Source: Malus domestica (lineage: Eukaryota > Streptophyta > Magnoliopsida > Rosales > Rosaceae). From it: 64,000 nt of DNA. The translations under genes were made by a program, and so were the position numbers. The stretch covers positions 34,898,001 to 34,962,000 of the forward strand of contig NC_091667.1 in NCBI RefSeq assembly GCF_042453785.1. Direction: 5' to 3'. The notes below the pieces were generated by a model, which was not told the DNA's origin, made no database searches, and worked only from the letters and a program-made list of their open reading frames with translations. Shown one piece after another: positions 53,043 through 64,000 of the stretch (the first letter of the stretch is position 1; every line of letters begins with the position of its first letter).

Positions 53043-55470
53043 CTTAAACTGCCGTCGTAGACCAATTAAACAAGGTCAAATTCTTCCAAGTAAGGCCGTC
53101 GTCCATGTCTTCGTTATTGCAGGCAAGAGTATCGTTGAAGTAACATGTTTTTGAGCTAGTAGTCAATTAAAATCGAGTTCCTTAGTCCTTGGAGTTTGTG
53201 TTACTTGCATTGGAATTGACGGTAACGATAACGATGTTATTACAACGACAACTACATGTACTTATATTACCCACATTCCTTAAGCATATATGTAGAGGAC
53301 AATTTAGCTAGCCAACCTAATTGCTAAATGTCGTACTATGATTGCATAAGACGATATAAACTATGGACAATCTGCAATTACGATATGCACTTAAGAAAAA
53401 TCAGGCCGGGTGAATGAACAAAGCGTTTGACAATTCACAATTAACCCTAAACCCTAGTTTTGAGAGGCCGAGTCAACTATTTTCTTTTTGATAGAATTTC
53501 ATTAAAATTAAAATCGAATATAAATGTTTACATTTATTGATAGAATATTAAAAAGAAATTTAGGAAAAATTAACCCCATTTGAGTTTGCCCCCAATTCTA
53601 CTTACAAATGAAGCCATTGAATCAGCCACCCTATTGCATCGCCAGTCAACTATTTTCTATACTTTTAAGTTTCAAAATCGAACAAATTTTGATATGAGCA
53701 AACAATCTTTGCCGGTCCTCCAATAACTTGTTAACTTTGTGTTACATTTAAGATGCAATAGGGTTCGACTCGCATCACATTGATGATAAATCACCAAATA
53801 ATCTTGAGTAAATGAGCAAATCCCTCGTTTTCAAATTCCTATCTTGTCTTCCAAAACTTTGGTAACTTGAGAGGAAGTTTGACTAATTATTAGCCGATAT
53901 CTTACTACAATTAGATATGATTGAACAAATTTTGACCAATTTTTTCGTTTCTGTAGGATGATGTATTATAATTGGAAAATTTTCATTTCTTAAGAATTGT
54001 TTGTGTCAAGTAATTAATGGACAAAATGACTCGTAAAACAAATTAAAGGCCCAAATTGTAACCGAGATTTGTGACGTGATTTCATTTGAGTGCATTTTAT
54101 CTTATTTTATTTTTCTTTTCTTTTTGGCTTTATGTGATAATTCCAGGCTACAAATTAATTATGTAATTGCAAAACTAACTCATAAAATTGACACTGGATA
54201 TTAGTATTGGATTATTGATGTAATTAAAAAAATTATCATTTATTTAATTAGGTTATACAAATAAGCATTTGTTTCTTGAATGCAAATAAATTTATATTAT
54301 GGAAATTATTTAATGCCAATAATTTTTCCCACAAAAAAATTTCAAACGACCGTTACTTACTATGACGATCTCACTTGATGCTAACGGAAGATTTGGTCCC
54401 AAGCAGTGCGCAATGACGTTATAAGATTCATATAGCTAACACCACTTAGTGGAATAAGACTTGGTTGTTGTTGAGGAGACATTTCAAAATAAAACTCTCT
54501 TCGAACTCTAACCATCTCATATTTTAACGTTAATTTTTATATAAATATTTAAAATATTATGCCTAAAATATGAGATGATGAAAAAATTCATATAAAGCGT
54601 TATTTTGAGAAAGTTCCTTGTGATTTACTTGATAAATGCTAAGTGGACTTCGTCATGAGTGACGTGTGCGGGGAAAATCCCTAAAGACTTGGCTGCCAAG
54701 AAATTGAAATTGTTCCTTTTTTGGGGGTGGTGTAAATATATTTTTTTAGGATTTTTTAATATTTATTTTCCACAAGAAATTACCGTGTATAAAATTTAAA
54801 GTGATGGAGATTGGGAAGGTGAGCATATCTCGGTAAAACCAAAAAAATAGGGCAGAAAATACCCACAGACATACAAACACCCGCCACGTTACTCCCAACT
54901 GTTAAAAACATAAATTCTATAAAAAAATACAGGTAAAAAAAAAAAAAAACCCAAATCGCCACCGGCATTTGTCAAATGACGATTACACCCTCGGTTCTCA
55001 CCTTATTTACCCACTTGCAGAAAAGAGCGAGGGAGTAAATTAACCAATTGGCCCGTGTGAGCGGTCAAATTGTTTGACCGGCGAATGGAGCAGGGCCGGG
55101 TATCTTGGGCCTCACGTGACAGGCCTCACGAAACTCAAGATAAAAACAAACGAAACGAAACGATATTTTGCTGAGTCAGCACCGTGTGATGTTCGCTCAT
55201 TGCGCCCGTACTCTCCCCGGGCCCACAATGTCTACGTGGAAGAGTCTCAATGCGTTCTCGGGATGCGGCGGTGCGTATTTGGTATCTCTCTCTCTCTCGT
55301 ATCCCCCACGGGTTGCCTACAGAATACAAAAACACAATTACCCGATATTTTTCCCATATTTAAAATAAATAATTCAAAAAATAGAATTTTTTATGAAGTG
55401 CTAAAAATTAGGAGGAAAATTTAAATGAAAAATAAATAAATTTAGAGGGAGGGTTTTCTAAATTTGGCTG
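53043..55470. other. Spacer upstream of the CRF gene
   Basis: AT-rich, gene-free. It includes a LINE-tail-like segment at 54421-54475. A region near 54485-54610 has MITE-like arms (ATCTCATATTTTA and AAAATATGAGATGATG). The last kilobase is the likely CRF promoter, with CACGTGA near 55110. Confidence 0.45.
54421..54475 (+). repeat. 3' tail of an RTE-like LINE, copy 1
   Basis: ATTCATATAGCTAACACCAC, then CTTAGTGGAATAAGACTTGG and a TTG repeat. This is the signature 3' end of plant RTE-type non-LTR elements as I know it. A second copy is at 58295-58351. Only the tail remains. Confidence 0.5.
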
Positions 55471-55478
55471 TTGGATCC

Positions 55479-55485
55479 TATATAA
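55479..55485 (+). promoter_or_regulatory. TATA box of the CRF gene
   Basis: TATATAA in the context GGATCCTATATAACAGCG, about 400 bp before the CRF start codon. It is followed by a CT-rich leader (CT microsatellite about 55610-55628). The fit of position and composition is good, but the transcription start is not proven. Confidence 0.55.
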
Positions 55486-55882
55486 CAGCGATTTCTGTGT
55501 TGGGTTTTCAACCCTTGCTCTTTTGCTTCGTCTTCACTCAAATTTTCTCAGTCCTCTCGCCACAACGCCACACTCCCTCTCAAGTCTCGAGCTTTCCGTA
55601 CGCTTTTCCACCTCTCTCTCTCTCTCTCTACAAATCTCCTTCCGTTTCTCTCTCTAAAATACTTGCTAGATTTCTCGTTCCTGGATTTTGATCAGCAATT
55701 TTTTGTTACCATTTTTGCTGTTGTTTTTTTTCTGTGTTTGAAGGTCTTCTGTCTTTCTGCTTTTTGATCTGCTCATCTCGCCCTGTTCTCTATTGGGTTC
55801 TTGATTTTTTTTTGCGTTCGATGCGAATTTAGAGAAGGCGAAGAACCCAAAAGAAAAAAAAAAACGGAATTTGGGTACAAAA

Positions 55883-56944
55883 ATGGAGTCGAGTATTCTG
55901 TGTCCAATCAAATACTCAGAGCACAGAAGCACGACAAAGAAGCTGATGAAACCTCGGAAGAAGGCGACATCCGAGTCCGCTTCCACGGTCACGCCGAGAA
56001 TCGTACGGATATCTGTGACCGATCCGGACGCCACGGACTCCTCCAGCGACGAAGAGGAGGAGTTTTTCGGGCGGCAGAGAGTGAAGCACTACGTCAACGA
56101 AATCAACATCGAGACCGACTTCAGGAACAGCCTTGTCATCAACAACGGCCGCAAACGGCCGGCGGCTGAGGTTCCGGTGAATCGGCGGCCGATGAAGAAC
56201 GCGGTTTCGCCGCCCAACGGCGGCAAGAAGTACCGCGGCGTAAGGCAACGGCCTTGGGGGAAGTGGGCGGCCGAGATTAGAGATCCTGCCAGACGTCAAC
56301 GGCTGTGGTTGGGGACCTTCGACACGGCAGAGGAAGCCGCCATGGTGTACGATAATGCCGCCATTAAGCTCCGCGGTCCTGATGCTTTGACTAATTTCGT
56401 GGCTCCGCCGCCGAAGGAAGAGGAAAAGCCAGAGCCACCGGTTATTGAGTCCATCGAGGTGGAGACTAACGGAACGACGTCGGCTTCCGGTTACGATTCC
56501 GGGTCGGAATCTCACAATCTGGCGTCTCCAACCTCCGTCCTCCACTTCAGAAGCCAACCCAGCATTGAAGACGCTGGCAAGCCCCAAAAAATTCAGGTGT
56601 TCGACCGAGTCGATGAGGACGAAGACGAAACCGAAACCGGTACGAACATTTTATCCGACGATTTGTCATATTTCGGTAACTATTTGCCTCTGGACTTGCC
56701 GTACTTCGACGACGCATTCAGTTTCCCCGCACCGGAGTCGCCGCTGTTCGATTCGCCTCTGTTTTTCGACGACGTCCCCGCCGCGGCAGCCTCTCTTCCG
56801 GATTGTTTTATGAAGGACGATTTCAGCGAGTTGTACCGAGACACGTACGACACGTCGTTGTCCCATACGGCGTCGCCTATGTTCCAAGGGGATGACTACT
56901 TTCAAGACATTTTGTTTGGTTCCGACCCTCTTGTGGTCCTCTGA
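55883..56944 (+). CDS. Cytokinin response factor (CRF), AP2/ERF group VI
   Basis: Intronless, 353 aa. It begins [17 protein letters not shown], followed by the CRF domain (about residues 18-80: [36 protein letters not shown]) that mediates CRF-CRF and phosphotransfer-protein contacts. The single AP2 domain is at about 115-172 ([44 protein letters not shown]). The sequence ASPTSVL matches the SP(T/V)SVL putative MAPK site of this group. The C-terminus is acidic and aromatic-rich ([19 protein letters not shown]), a likely activation region. It is a nuclear transcription factor downstream of cytokinin two-component signalling (family knowledge). The ATG at 55883 is the first in frame and fits the family N-terminus. 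The CDS is GC-rich relative to its flanks. Intact; the exact CRF number is uncertain. Confidence 0.95.
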   Translation: MESSILCPIKYSEHRSTTKKLMKPRKKATSESASTVTPRIVRISVTDPDATDSSSDEEEEFFGRQRVKHYVNEINIETDFRNSLVINNGRKRPAAEVPVNRRPMKNAVSPPNGGKKYRGVRQRPWGKWAAEIRDPARRQRLWLGTFDTAEEAAMVYDNAAIKLRGPDALTNFVAPPPKEEEKPEPPVIESIEVETNGTTSASGYDSGSESHNLASPTSVLHFRSQPSIEDAGKPQKIQVFDRVDEDEDETETGTNILSDDLSYFGNYLPLDLPYFDDAFSFPAPESPLFDSPLFFDDVPAAAASLPDCFMKDDFSELYRDTYDTSLSHTASPMFQGDDYFQDILFGSDPLVVL

Positions 56945-57213
56945 GCCACCGCTGACAGAGCCAGAGTCACAGTTTTGCCGCCGTTGGCTGGCCGATCGAT
57001 TTTTGTTTCGGACGCTTTTTATTTATTTATTTATTTTGCTGTGTTAGTGTTTAGTAGTTAATTATTTCTCCGTTAAAAAGTTGACGGAGACTTTAGTTGA
57101 TAAGTGAGGAGTTTTGTTCAGAGTGTATAATTATTATGTATTAATTTTGGAGGATTAATGAGAATTTATATATAATAAAGTTATATATATTTTTGCAGAT
57201 GATAATATTTGTG

Positions 57214-57336
57214 GGGAATTGTTATTAGCATTCAGAAAATCTTATTTTAAACTCTTCTTAAGTTTATATTTTCTTCTAATTATATAAAAAGTTTGAAGTG
57301 TCACATAAGATTTTTAAAATACTAATAACAATTCCT
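57214..57336. mobile_element. Small foldback MITE
   Basis: The ends GGGGAATTGTTATTAGCA and AGGAATTGTTATTAGTA (right end reversed) have arms pairing over AAAATCTTA. They are flanked by TATTTGTG at 57206-57213 and 57337-57344, an 8-bp duplication. Same family as 9590-9708. Located 270 bp after the CRF stop. Confidence 0.65.
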
Positions 57337-58294
57337 TATTTGTGTCAAATTGTTAATTGTAATAAGTATAATTGTTTTTAACTATACTTGTCTCATAAGC
57401 CAAAATTGTCATTGTTCTAACTCGTCATTTTATTTCTGAAATTTGAAATCAATAAAATTGATTTTTGAGTTTGACCAACGTCAATTATTTTTTGCTCTCT
57501 GAGATTTGAAATTAATAAAACTGATCTTTAAATTTATCTACCGTCAATTATTTTGGTTCTTCTGTTGAAAGTCTTCGATAAGTAAAAAACCAAAATGACA
57601 AACGAACCAGATCTATACCAAAATAGGAGTTAATTAATCACTGATCTCACCCACCGTGGCATTCTTTTTGCTCAAACGAGTTGACTCGGAGTGTTACTGT
57701 AGTACCGCGATTTGCGGTTGTGGCCGGTTGGATTGGGTCCAAATAGCAAATAGGTGTGTGAAATGTGCGGCCTCCAATTTTTGTTGCTTTTGTTTTCTTG
57801 GTCAAGATTTATTTGTCACACGTTCACATAAAGTAAAATTTATTTCGTTTCTAGCCACTTTTGCTATGTCATATTGCCGGGCTCAAAACGCACACGCGTT
57901 CAAACGTTGGCAAGTTCGCACCATTTTGTTCACCACTTTTTTGGTAGAGCTACCGAAGTTACTAGTGAATTGCACCGTTATTTGGGAGGTGACGGAAAAT
58001 AGTCTTCGTAACATTTTTTAAAACAGTAAAAGTACCAACGAATAAAGGGATTCCAATGAGACGTGAGTTGTTACGAGACATGACAAAAAATAGTCTTCGT
58101 AACATTTTTCAAAAAGAATATTTGGCGTTTTATGGTGAATGCAATTATAGGTTTAGAAAATACGGCTATGATACGGAAAATCATGGCAAAAAATGGGTAA
58201 ATAAAGACTTACAAAGATTGCAAAGAGATGAAGAAAAAATATGGAGTACTTTTAACTAACGAAAGATATGGCGTAAAATCGAAGGCAGTGACAT

Positions 58295-58351
58295 TTAAGA
58301 ATTCATATAACCGACCTAATTTAGTAAGATAAAACTTGATTGTTGTTGTTG
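58295..58351 (+). repeat. 3' tail of an RTE-like LINE, copy 2
   Basis: GAATTCATATAACCGACC, then TAGTAAGATAAAACTTGATT and TTG repeats. Same tail type as 54421-54475. Confidence 0.5.
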
Positions 58352-59891
58352 CAATGACATTTAATGAGATTCAACTCGGAGTTGATCTGTTATAAGAGAA
58401 ATTACTAAAAATAGTCTTGGTAACATTGACCAGAGACAATTGTTGACGTTTTACGTTCAATACAATGACAGATAAAGGAATGCAAAACAGAAATCATATG
58501 GATTAAAAAGGTTAAAATTGTAATCCAATAATAGTGGGTTCAGTTTGGTTTCAATCTTTTCATATAATTCAAATACTAATAGTTTGAGAAATGATGCGAT
58601 ACTCTTTTAAAAGTGGAATTCTCTTTAAACTTTCTGTCACTTATTTTTTACATAATATTTTATAATGTTAGCACGATAATTGATGTTAAAATGTGAGTTA
58701 GCAGAGAGTTTATTGAAAGTTTCACTTTGAAAGAGTGCCCTTAGTATTTCTCTAATTGGTTTATTGAAAGATAACGCTAGGAGACCAAAATTTTAAACTA
58801 AATTTTGTAAACCAAATGATGTGGTTGTTGATAATTAGATTATTACTTAAGTGTTGATTAACGTGTTTATTTTTTATTGATGACATAACATTTTGTTTAA
58901 AAATATAAGTTCTCTAACATTATCTTTCGAATAATATGTGCAAGGGGCTCTTAAAAAATATTAAATTTAGTCATTGGAAGGCCTTTAGAGAACATAAATA
59001 CCCTGCAGAAACTGGTACTTGTTTTGCTTGAGTATTACTCAATAAGTTGGAGTTAGCAAATAGAATTAAGGAAAAACAAGGGGAACTTGCCCCCATGATT
59101 ATGTCTCAAATCATCAGTTGATATTTCCATCTTGATTAATCATACACTGGGAAAGACCCAAACGAAGCAGAAAAACTTGTCATAGTCATATATCTTAAAC
59201 TTGATTAATGCATCTATACTTTTTAGTTGTTACATGATTTTTTTTTTTTTTTTACTACAACCGATATTCAACAGTAACCTATACTAAATGGTGGGAGAGA
59301 GTTTAATCCGAAACATAATAAGTTGAACAGAAAAAACCCTGATCACCAGAACACTCCACCACTTATAATTTTCACATAATAATTTACAACAAATACGATG
59401 ATTAAAAATGAAACAAATATAATAATCAAATAAAGTCAGAGTCAAAGAGTTACTGTCCCGCGATAATTATAATTTGTTTGTACCCATGATAATTAATTTG
59501 GTAATGTGTGATTTTTATTTTGAAACGATAGTAATCTATCAGATTATGAAATATTTTAAGTAAGTTTATAATCTTCGAATATGACATTCTAAATTAAATT
59601 TTGGAGGCTCCTTAAACGAAAAACAAAAACAAGGCCAACTTAACAAATTTTATGCATCATACAGAATACTAAACTGCATAATAATTGGTAAACACACATA
59701 TATATATATATAATTCGATATGAGTTGACCATTGCCCCAGTTCACCATTATTCCAAGGGCTCCAGCTCCATGATATACAAGATAGCATCAGTGTAAAGGT
59801 CGAAAAGGCATTGGAGATCGAGGGGTCCTTTTAAGCTGGTTGCCGGTTGGTAACAAAAATGAATGAATTGTGTTCTATTTGATTTGTAAAA

Positions 59892-60245
59892 GTCTTTTTA
59901 GCCAAAATGGTTCTTGTGATTTGCATAACTCATTATTTTGGTCAATTTGAAATCAATAGAAGTGGTTCCTGAGTTTGTCCATCATCAATCATTTTGGTTA
60001 TTCTTTGAAAAATCTCCATTAAATAAAGATAAAATGACAAAAACATCCTCAATTTTTGTCAAATCATTTTGGCCCATTGTTTATTAAATTGAGGGTATTT
60101 TTATCATTTGGTCCTTAATTTTTCAAGGAATGACTAAAATGATTGATTATGGACAAACTCAGGGACCATTTTTATTGATTTCAAATCTCAGGGACCAAAG
60201 TGATGAGTTATGCAAATCTCAGGGACCCTTTTAGCTAAAAAGCCT
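59892..60245. mobile_element. MULE-type foldback MITE, 354 bp
   Basis: Arms of about 130 bp: the left has TCTTTTTAGCCAAAATGG, GATTTGCATAACTCAT and GAGTTTGTCCAT; the right is their reverse complement with a few changes. Flanked by a perfect 9-bp TSD TTTGTAAAA at 59883-59891 and 60246-60254. Repeats of the phrase TCAGGGACC occur within the right arm. A degraded relative is near 57.4-57.6 kb. Confidence 0.88.
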
Positions 60246-60297
60246 TTGTAAAAATATATAAATATTGCATGCAGTTTCTGCTTGTGACACATGAAAT

Positions 60298-60494
60298 GGA
60301 ATCGGATCCTCTTCAGATCCCAATAATCTGAGCCCAATGATCATTTGATCCAGACCGTTAAAATTTGATCTAACGACTACAATTATTATAACTTTTAGAG
60401 GAATCCCTGTTTGTAACCGTTGGATTAAATTTCAACGGTCTAGATCATTTGATCCTTAGCTCAGATTATTGAGATCCGGAGGGGATCCAGTTCC
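60298..60494. mobile_element. MULE-type foldback MITE, 197 bp
   Basis: The inverted ends GGAATCGGATCCTCTTC and GGAACTGGATCCCCTCC (right end reversed) continue into arms with CAATAATCTGAGC. They are flanked by a perfect 9-bp TSD ACATGAAAT at 60289-60297 and 60495-60503. Same family as 36057-36254. Only 52 bp separate it from the 59892-60245 element. Confidence 0.88.
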
Positions 60495-60503
60495 ACATGA
60501 AAT

Positions 60504-63486
60504 TGCTGCGAAAAGGCTATAATCTGCATCATGCTGCGTTAGGTCATGCAAAAATATGGCGCTTTATGTTTCCGTCTCTTATTTCACACACAATTGTGGT
60601 CTCTCCTAGACCTTATCACTATAGATTTACCTAAAAACTACAGGTTTCGGATCATTGTAACGCATTGGAGTTTGACTCGACAAGAATATTTCAATAATTT
60701 CTCAATTTAAGCGCCCTTTATATGTATATATATATATTGTACTTATGAAACAGAACGATCGCTTCATCATATTGCATTATGTATTGAAACTGTTATGGAA
60801 TATTACAAACATATATTTCTTTTAAGATACAATTTTAAAGGGCAAGTTGCTTTCAATTTTAAAATAAATTATTTGTACAGTGATGACTTCCACTGAATAT
60901 TAACAGGCACACAGAAAAAATCTCTCTAGATCATGAATTTCCTTATTGGTGGAATTCATATTCAACATATTAATAAATTGATAAAAATGCTAAAAATGAT
61001 AAAAATGTTAAAAGTGATATTTCACCATTGCATGAAAAGTATGTAATAATTGTATGATAAACCATAGTGATTTTGCGATACATATTCAGTTTAAAAAAAA
61101 AAAAAATTGTTAACTTTGAGCTTCCTCTCTGGAGATGTTTACAGAAAAGAGAGCAAGATTGTCACATGTTAAATGTGATTTTTCTTCACTTTTCTAATAT
61201 ATTTATGTCATGCATGCATGTCACCTGGAACCTTTATAGCATTTTCACCCATTTTAGTGAATTTGACTTTAGGAATGGAGTTATGGCAGTTACTATTCAC
61301 TTAAATGGTAAATTGACATGGCTGTTACTATATTCTCCACCCATTGTGAATAGTAACGGACATGGTTTTACTATTCAGAAAGATTTATTTATTTATAATT
61401 TATAGTTCAATTATAGTAATTATTGAACAGATGAGATTAATTTAGAATAGGTGACTATGATTATGTCACGTGTTCATGTCTATAAAAATATTTGTTTAGA
61501 TTTTAATAAATGAATTGTGCTACATCTTAAAAACTTAATAAGATATACGTAATAATTACATGTAAACATTGGAAATTTTTATTTATATTTTTCCTAAAAA
61601 TTTTTTTTGAATTTTTAAAAAGTTATTATTACAGAAAATAATAAGAATCATTGGATTAAAATGAGAATTTGAAACCGAGGTCTTAGATTTGGCCACGTGT
61701 CGAGTACATTGGAAATAGCCGTTGTGGTGGACCCTAGGCGACAAAATCTTTGTCGCCCCACTCTTTTAGTTGGGTGCGTGTACTAATAACACATTGCATG
61801 TGCCTGGTGCAAAAAATAAAAAATCAGAGGCCGCACTGACGTTAATGCCATGGATTTAGATCCGGACTCATAATCGACATGGTTGGCGGCAACCTTGGTG
61901 ACCCAAAAAATGGGTGGATGTGTTTTGGGATGGATTTGAAATCTAACCATGTCAATTTAACATGAATAGAAATGCTTTTAAGATCTCAATAAACGTACCT
62001 GGATCTTTCGAGGACCAATTTCTGGACAATATATAGCTAAACAAATTAAAGCTATTTATGCCCTTGGCCAAAGGGGGTTGTTGCATAATTTAGTGAAATA
62101 CTCAATAATAGACTGTCAAGCACACAAAATTGAAAGTAAAGAAACAGCCATTATTTGCCGCTGCATTTTCACCTAATATCAATTGAATGAGAAAAAAAAA
62201 AAATCCAGAGCGCATAATATCAATTGAAGATGATGATACTGTGCATTAAGACACGAAAGTGATGAACAGTTTAAAGGTAATCGTGTATATTTTGGTTTAA
62301 GAGATTCTACTTTACACCGTGTAAAACACATGGTGTTTAGTTCCTACAATTTGAGTAATCATACATTTTTTTGCAACCATATATAAGTTAGAGAAATTTT
62401 TTGTATGTATTAAAAACACAGTACTGTAGTATTAACATTTCACGCGTCATAACTTTAAGCTAATTTTTCATTGCTCAGACCATTAGCGAGTGTGTTAAAT
62501 TCTCACAACATTATATTTTTAAAGATAGTATGTGGATCAAATAGATTATTTTAAAAAGATATTTCTGTAATGGGATGAAATACATACACACACTAAAGCT
62601 ATGTCACTGTAATGGAACTAACTTCTAACCACATTATTAGGTATCAAACTCATCCAACCAAGTGCAAAAGCTACCAAGCTTAAAGCTAAATGGTTAGATT
62701 AATAAAGTATAAGTTTCACAAATTGTATTCCAAATATAGATCATAAACTATACAGTGTGCACAGAGGTGGACTGGTGATGCAAGTCATGGTGTGTAACAC
62801 AAGAAGATCTCGATATTTTAACAATGGCATATTATTTATATAAGGTGGGAGGGGGCATGGGTACACAATAAATCAAACGACGCACTACTACCTCAAATTC
62901 TCAATCATCACAGGATGATTGCAAACAATTGTGTTTGAAAATTTGAAAATATTATCCTTCTGCATAAGTGTGTGAAATTTGCTTAGTTTCTGTGTCAGTT
63001 TCATGATGTTTATTTTTCACTTGAGAAGCTGCTGCATCTGGTTTCTTAAATCGATTACTTTATTACTGTATATATTTTTTAACAAAGCTAGGATTACGAA
63101 CTATGTGCAGGTCACACTGGCAAAGTGGCATCATGCAAGATGGTGAAGATGGTGCGATGGTAATAATCCCGGGTCCAATAATCCCCGCTTGCCGCTGACA
63201 ACTTTTACCAAAACATGTAACAAAAACTGACACTTTTAGGTTTGTAATTCAAAAGGTTCAACAACTTTTTACACTGCTCACTTAATTCCCAATTGTGCTC
63301 GCAACGGCCATAACATTTTTGATAATTACGGGTAGTTGCCAAAACAGTAAAGTAGAAATTAGATCTTTCTATATATATATATATATATATATGTATACGT
63401 ATATGTATATGTGATTAAATAGTTATATTTAATGAGGGCAGTCCATGCAGAGTATTATGCAAGTCACTACTAGCTAGCACGATTGT
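60504..63486. other. Gene-free spacer
   Basis: AT-rich sequence with no supported gene. A TA microsatellite lies at about 63370-63392. Short frames (for example at 61067-61405) match nothing known to me. Confidence 0.4.
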
Positions 63487-63495
63487 TTTGGATAT

Positions 63496-63895
63496 GAACA
63501 ATACTTGGCTACTAAAAAATGAGTAAGAATTCATACTAAAAACTCTTAATGTTTTAATTATAGAGTTTTGTGCTTATAATTAGAACCGTTCATACTATGA
63601 ATCACATTATAAAGACCATCTTTGTAAAAAATAAATTAAAACTAAGATCGTTTAGTCAATCTATTGTAGAAAATAAATAGACGGTCCGTAATGCTTTTAC
63701 CAATACCGTTCATTTGTTTTTAAATAGTTTGATGACTAAGCGACTTTAGTTTTAATTGATATTTTGCAAAGGCGATCTTTATAGAGTGACTTATAATATC
63801 AACGGTTCTAATTATAAACACGAAGTTCTATAAATTTACAACGAACAATTTTAAGTAAGAGTTCATACTCGTTTTTTAGTAGCCAAGTATTATTC
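63496..63895. mobile_element. MULE-type foldback MITE, 400 bp
   Basis: Nearly the whole element is two arms of roughly 190 bp: GAACAATACTTGGCTACT at the left and GAATAATACTTGGCTACT (reversed) at the right. The pairing continues through GCTTATAATTAGAACCGTT and AATTAAAACTAA blocks. A perfect 9-bp TSD TTTGGATAT is at 63487-63495 and 63896-63904. No coding frame. Confidence 0.88.
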
Positions 63896-64000
63896 TTTGG
63901 ATATTTAGTCTATCAGCTCCTCACCAGTTACCTAGTTTAAGGTTATTTGTGTCAAATATTCATAGAGACAGGTCATTAGGCCATTTAGTGTCCCAAGTTC

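Larger units (their letters stand above)
56945..59891. other. Gene-free region downstream of CRF
   Basis: 3' flank of the CRF gene, then AT-rich repeats: a MITE at 57214-57336, a degraded piece related to the 59892 element at about 57405-57560, a thrice-repeated AAATAGTCTT motif (57998, 58090, 58409), a LINE tail at 58295 and a MITE-like unit at 58590-58760. Frames at 57656-58259 resemble no protein. Confidence 0.45.

Noticed and set aside
57656..58259. Two plus-strand frames of 121 and 67 codons
   Set aside because: Low-complexity, Cys-rich or Lys-rich translations without family match, inside repeat-rich DNA.

Overview
This window is nuclear DNA of a flowering plant. It has spliced genes with GT-AG introns, plant-specific families (a CRF-type AP2/ERF factor, an LRR receptor kinase, a hydroxyproline O-galactosyltransferase), AT-rich spacers and many LTR, TRIM and MITE insertions. 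The gene and repeat style suggests a woody rosaceous dicot (apple/pear type). That taxonomic guess is inference and was not tested. All splice sites given here were read by eye; reading frame was checked by summing exon lengths.

Layout: 0.2-5.4 kb, minus: a decayed ABCC (MRP) transporter pseudogene. 5.4-10.1 kb: spacer with a 737-bp hAT-like element. 10.2-12.85 kb, plus: a 12-exon HPGT-like galactosyltransferase. 13.4-14.9 kb, minus: a five-exon UBA-domain protein. 15.5-17.4 kb, minus: a broken hAT-transposase-derived gene (DUF659 plus dimerisation domain). 18-24.6 kb: spacer with MITEs, a complete TRIM, an RNase H relic and a decayed TRIM. 24.7-26.7 kb, plus: an LRR receptor-like kinase with a degenerate catalytic core. 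27.4-29.6 kb, minus: a stand-alone myosin TH1-domain protein whose second intron holds a complete Cassandra retrotransposon. 31.1-33.5 kb, plus: a UBC8/10/28-type ubiquitin-conjugating enzyme. 33.9-48 kb: repeat-rich spacer with a 5S rRNA-derived sequence, MITEs, a decayed LTR element and a 2.1-kb solo LTR carrying six hairpin modules. 48.1-53.0 kb, minus: a nearly complete young Ty1/copia element. 55.9-56.9 kb, plus: an intronless cytokinin response factor. 57-64 kb: gene-free, with several foldback elements.

The genes do not form a pathway and are ordinary independent nuclear genes. The distinctive content is the repeat fraction: target-site duplications (TSDs) are readable for about a dozen insertions. 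Two relatives of the 5S-derived world are present (an intact Cassandra and a separate diverged 5S-like unit). A third TRIM shares Cassandra's outer modules but lacks its 5S block. The most structurally surprising feature is the series of six short palindromic modules in the solo LTR, whose stems change in a compensatory way from copy to copy.
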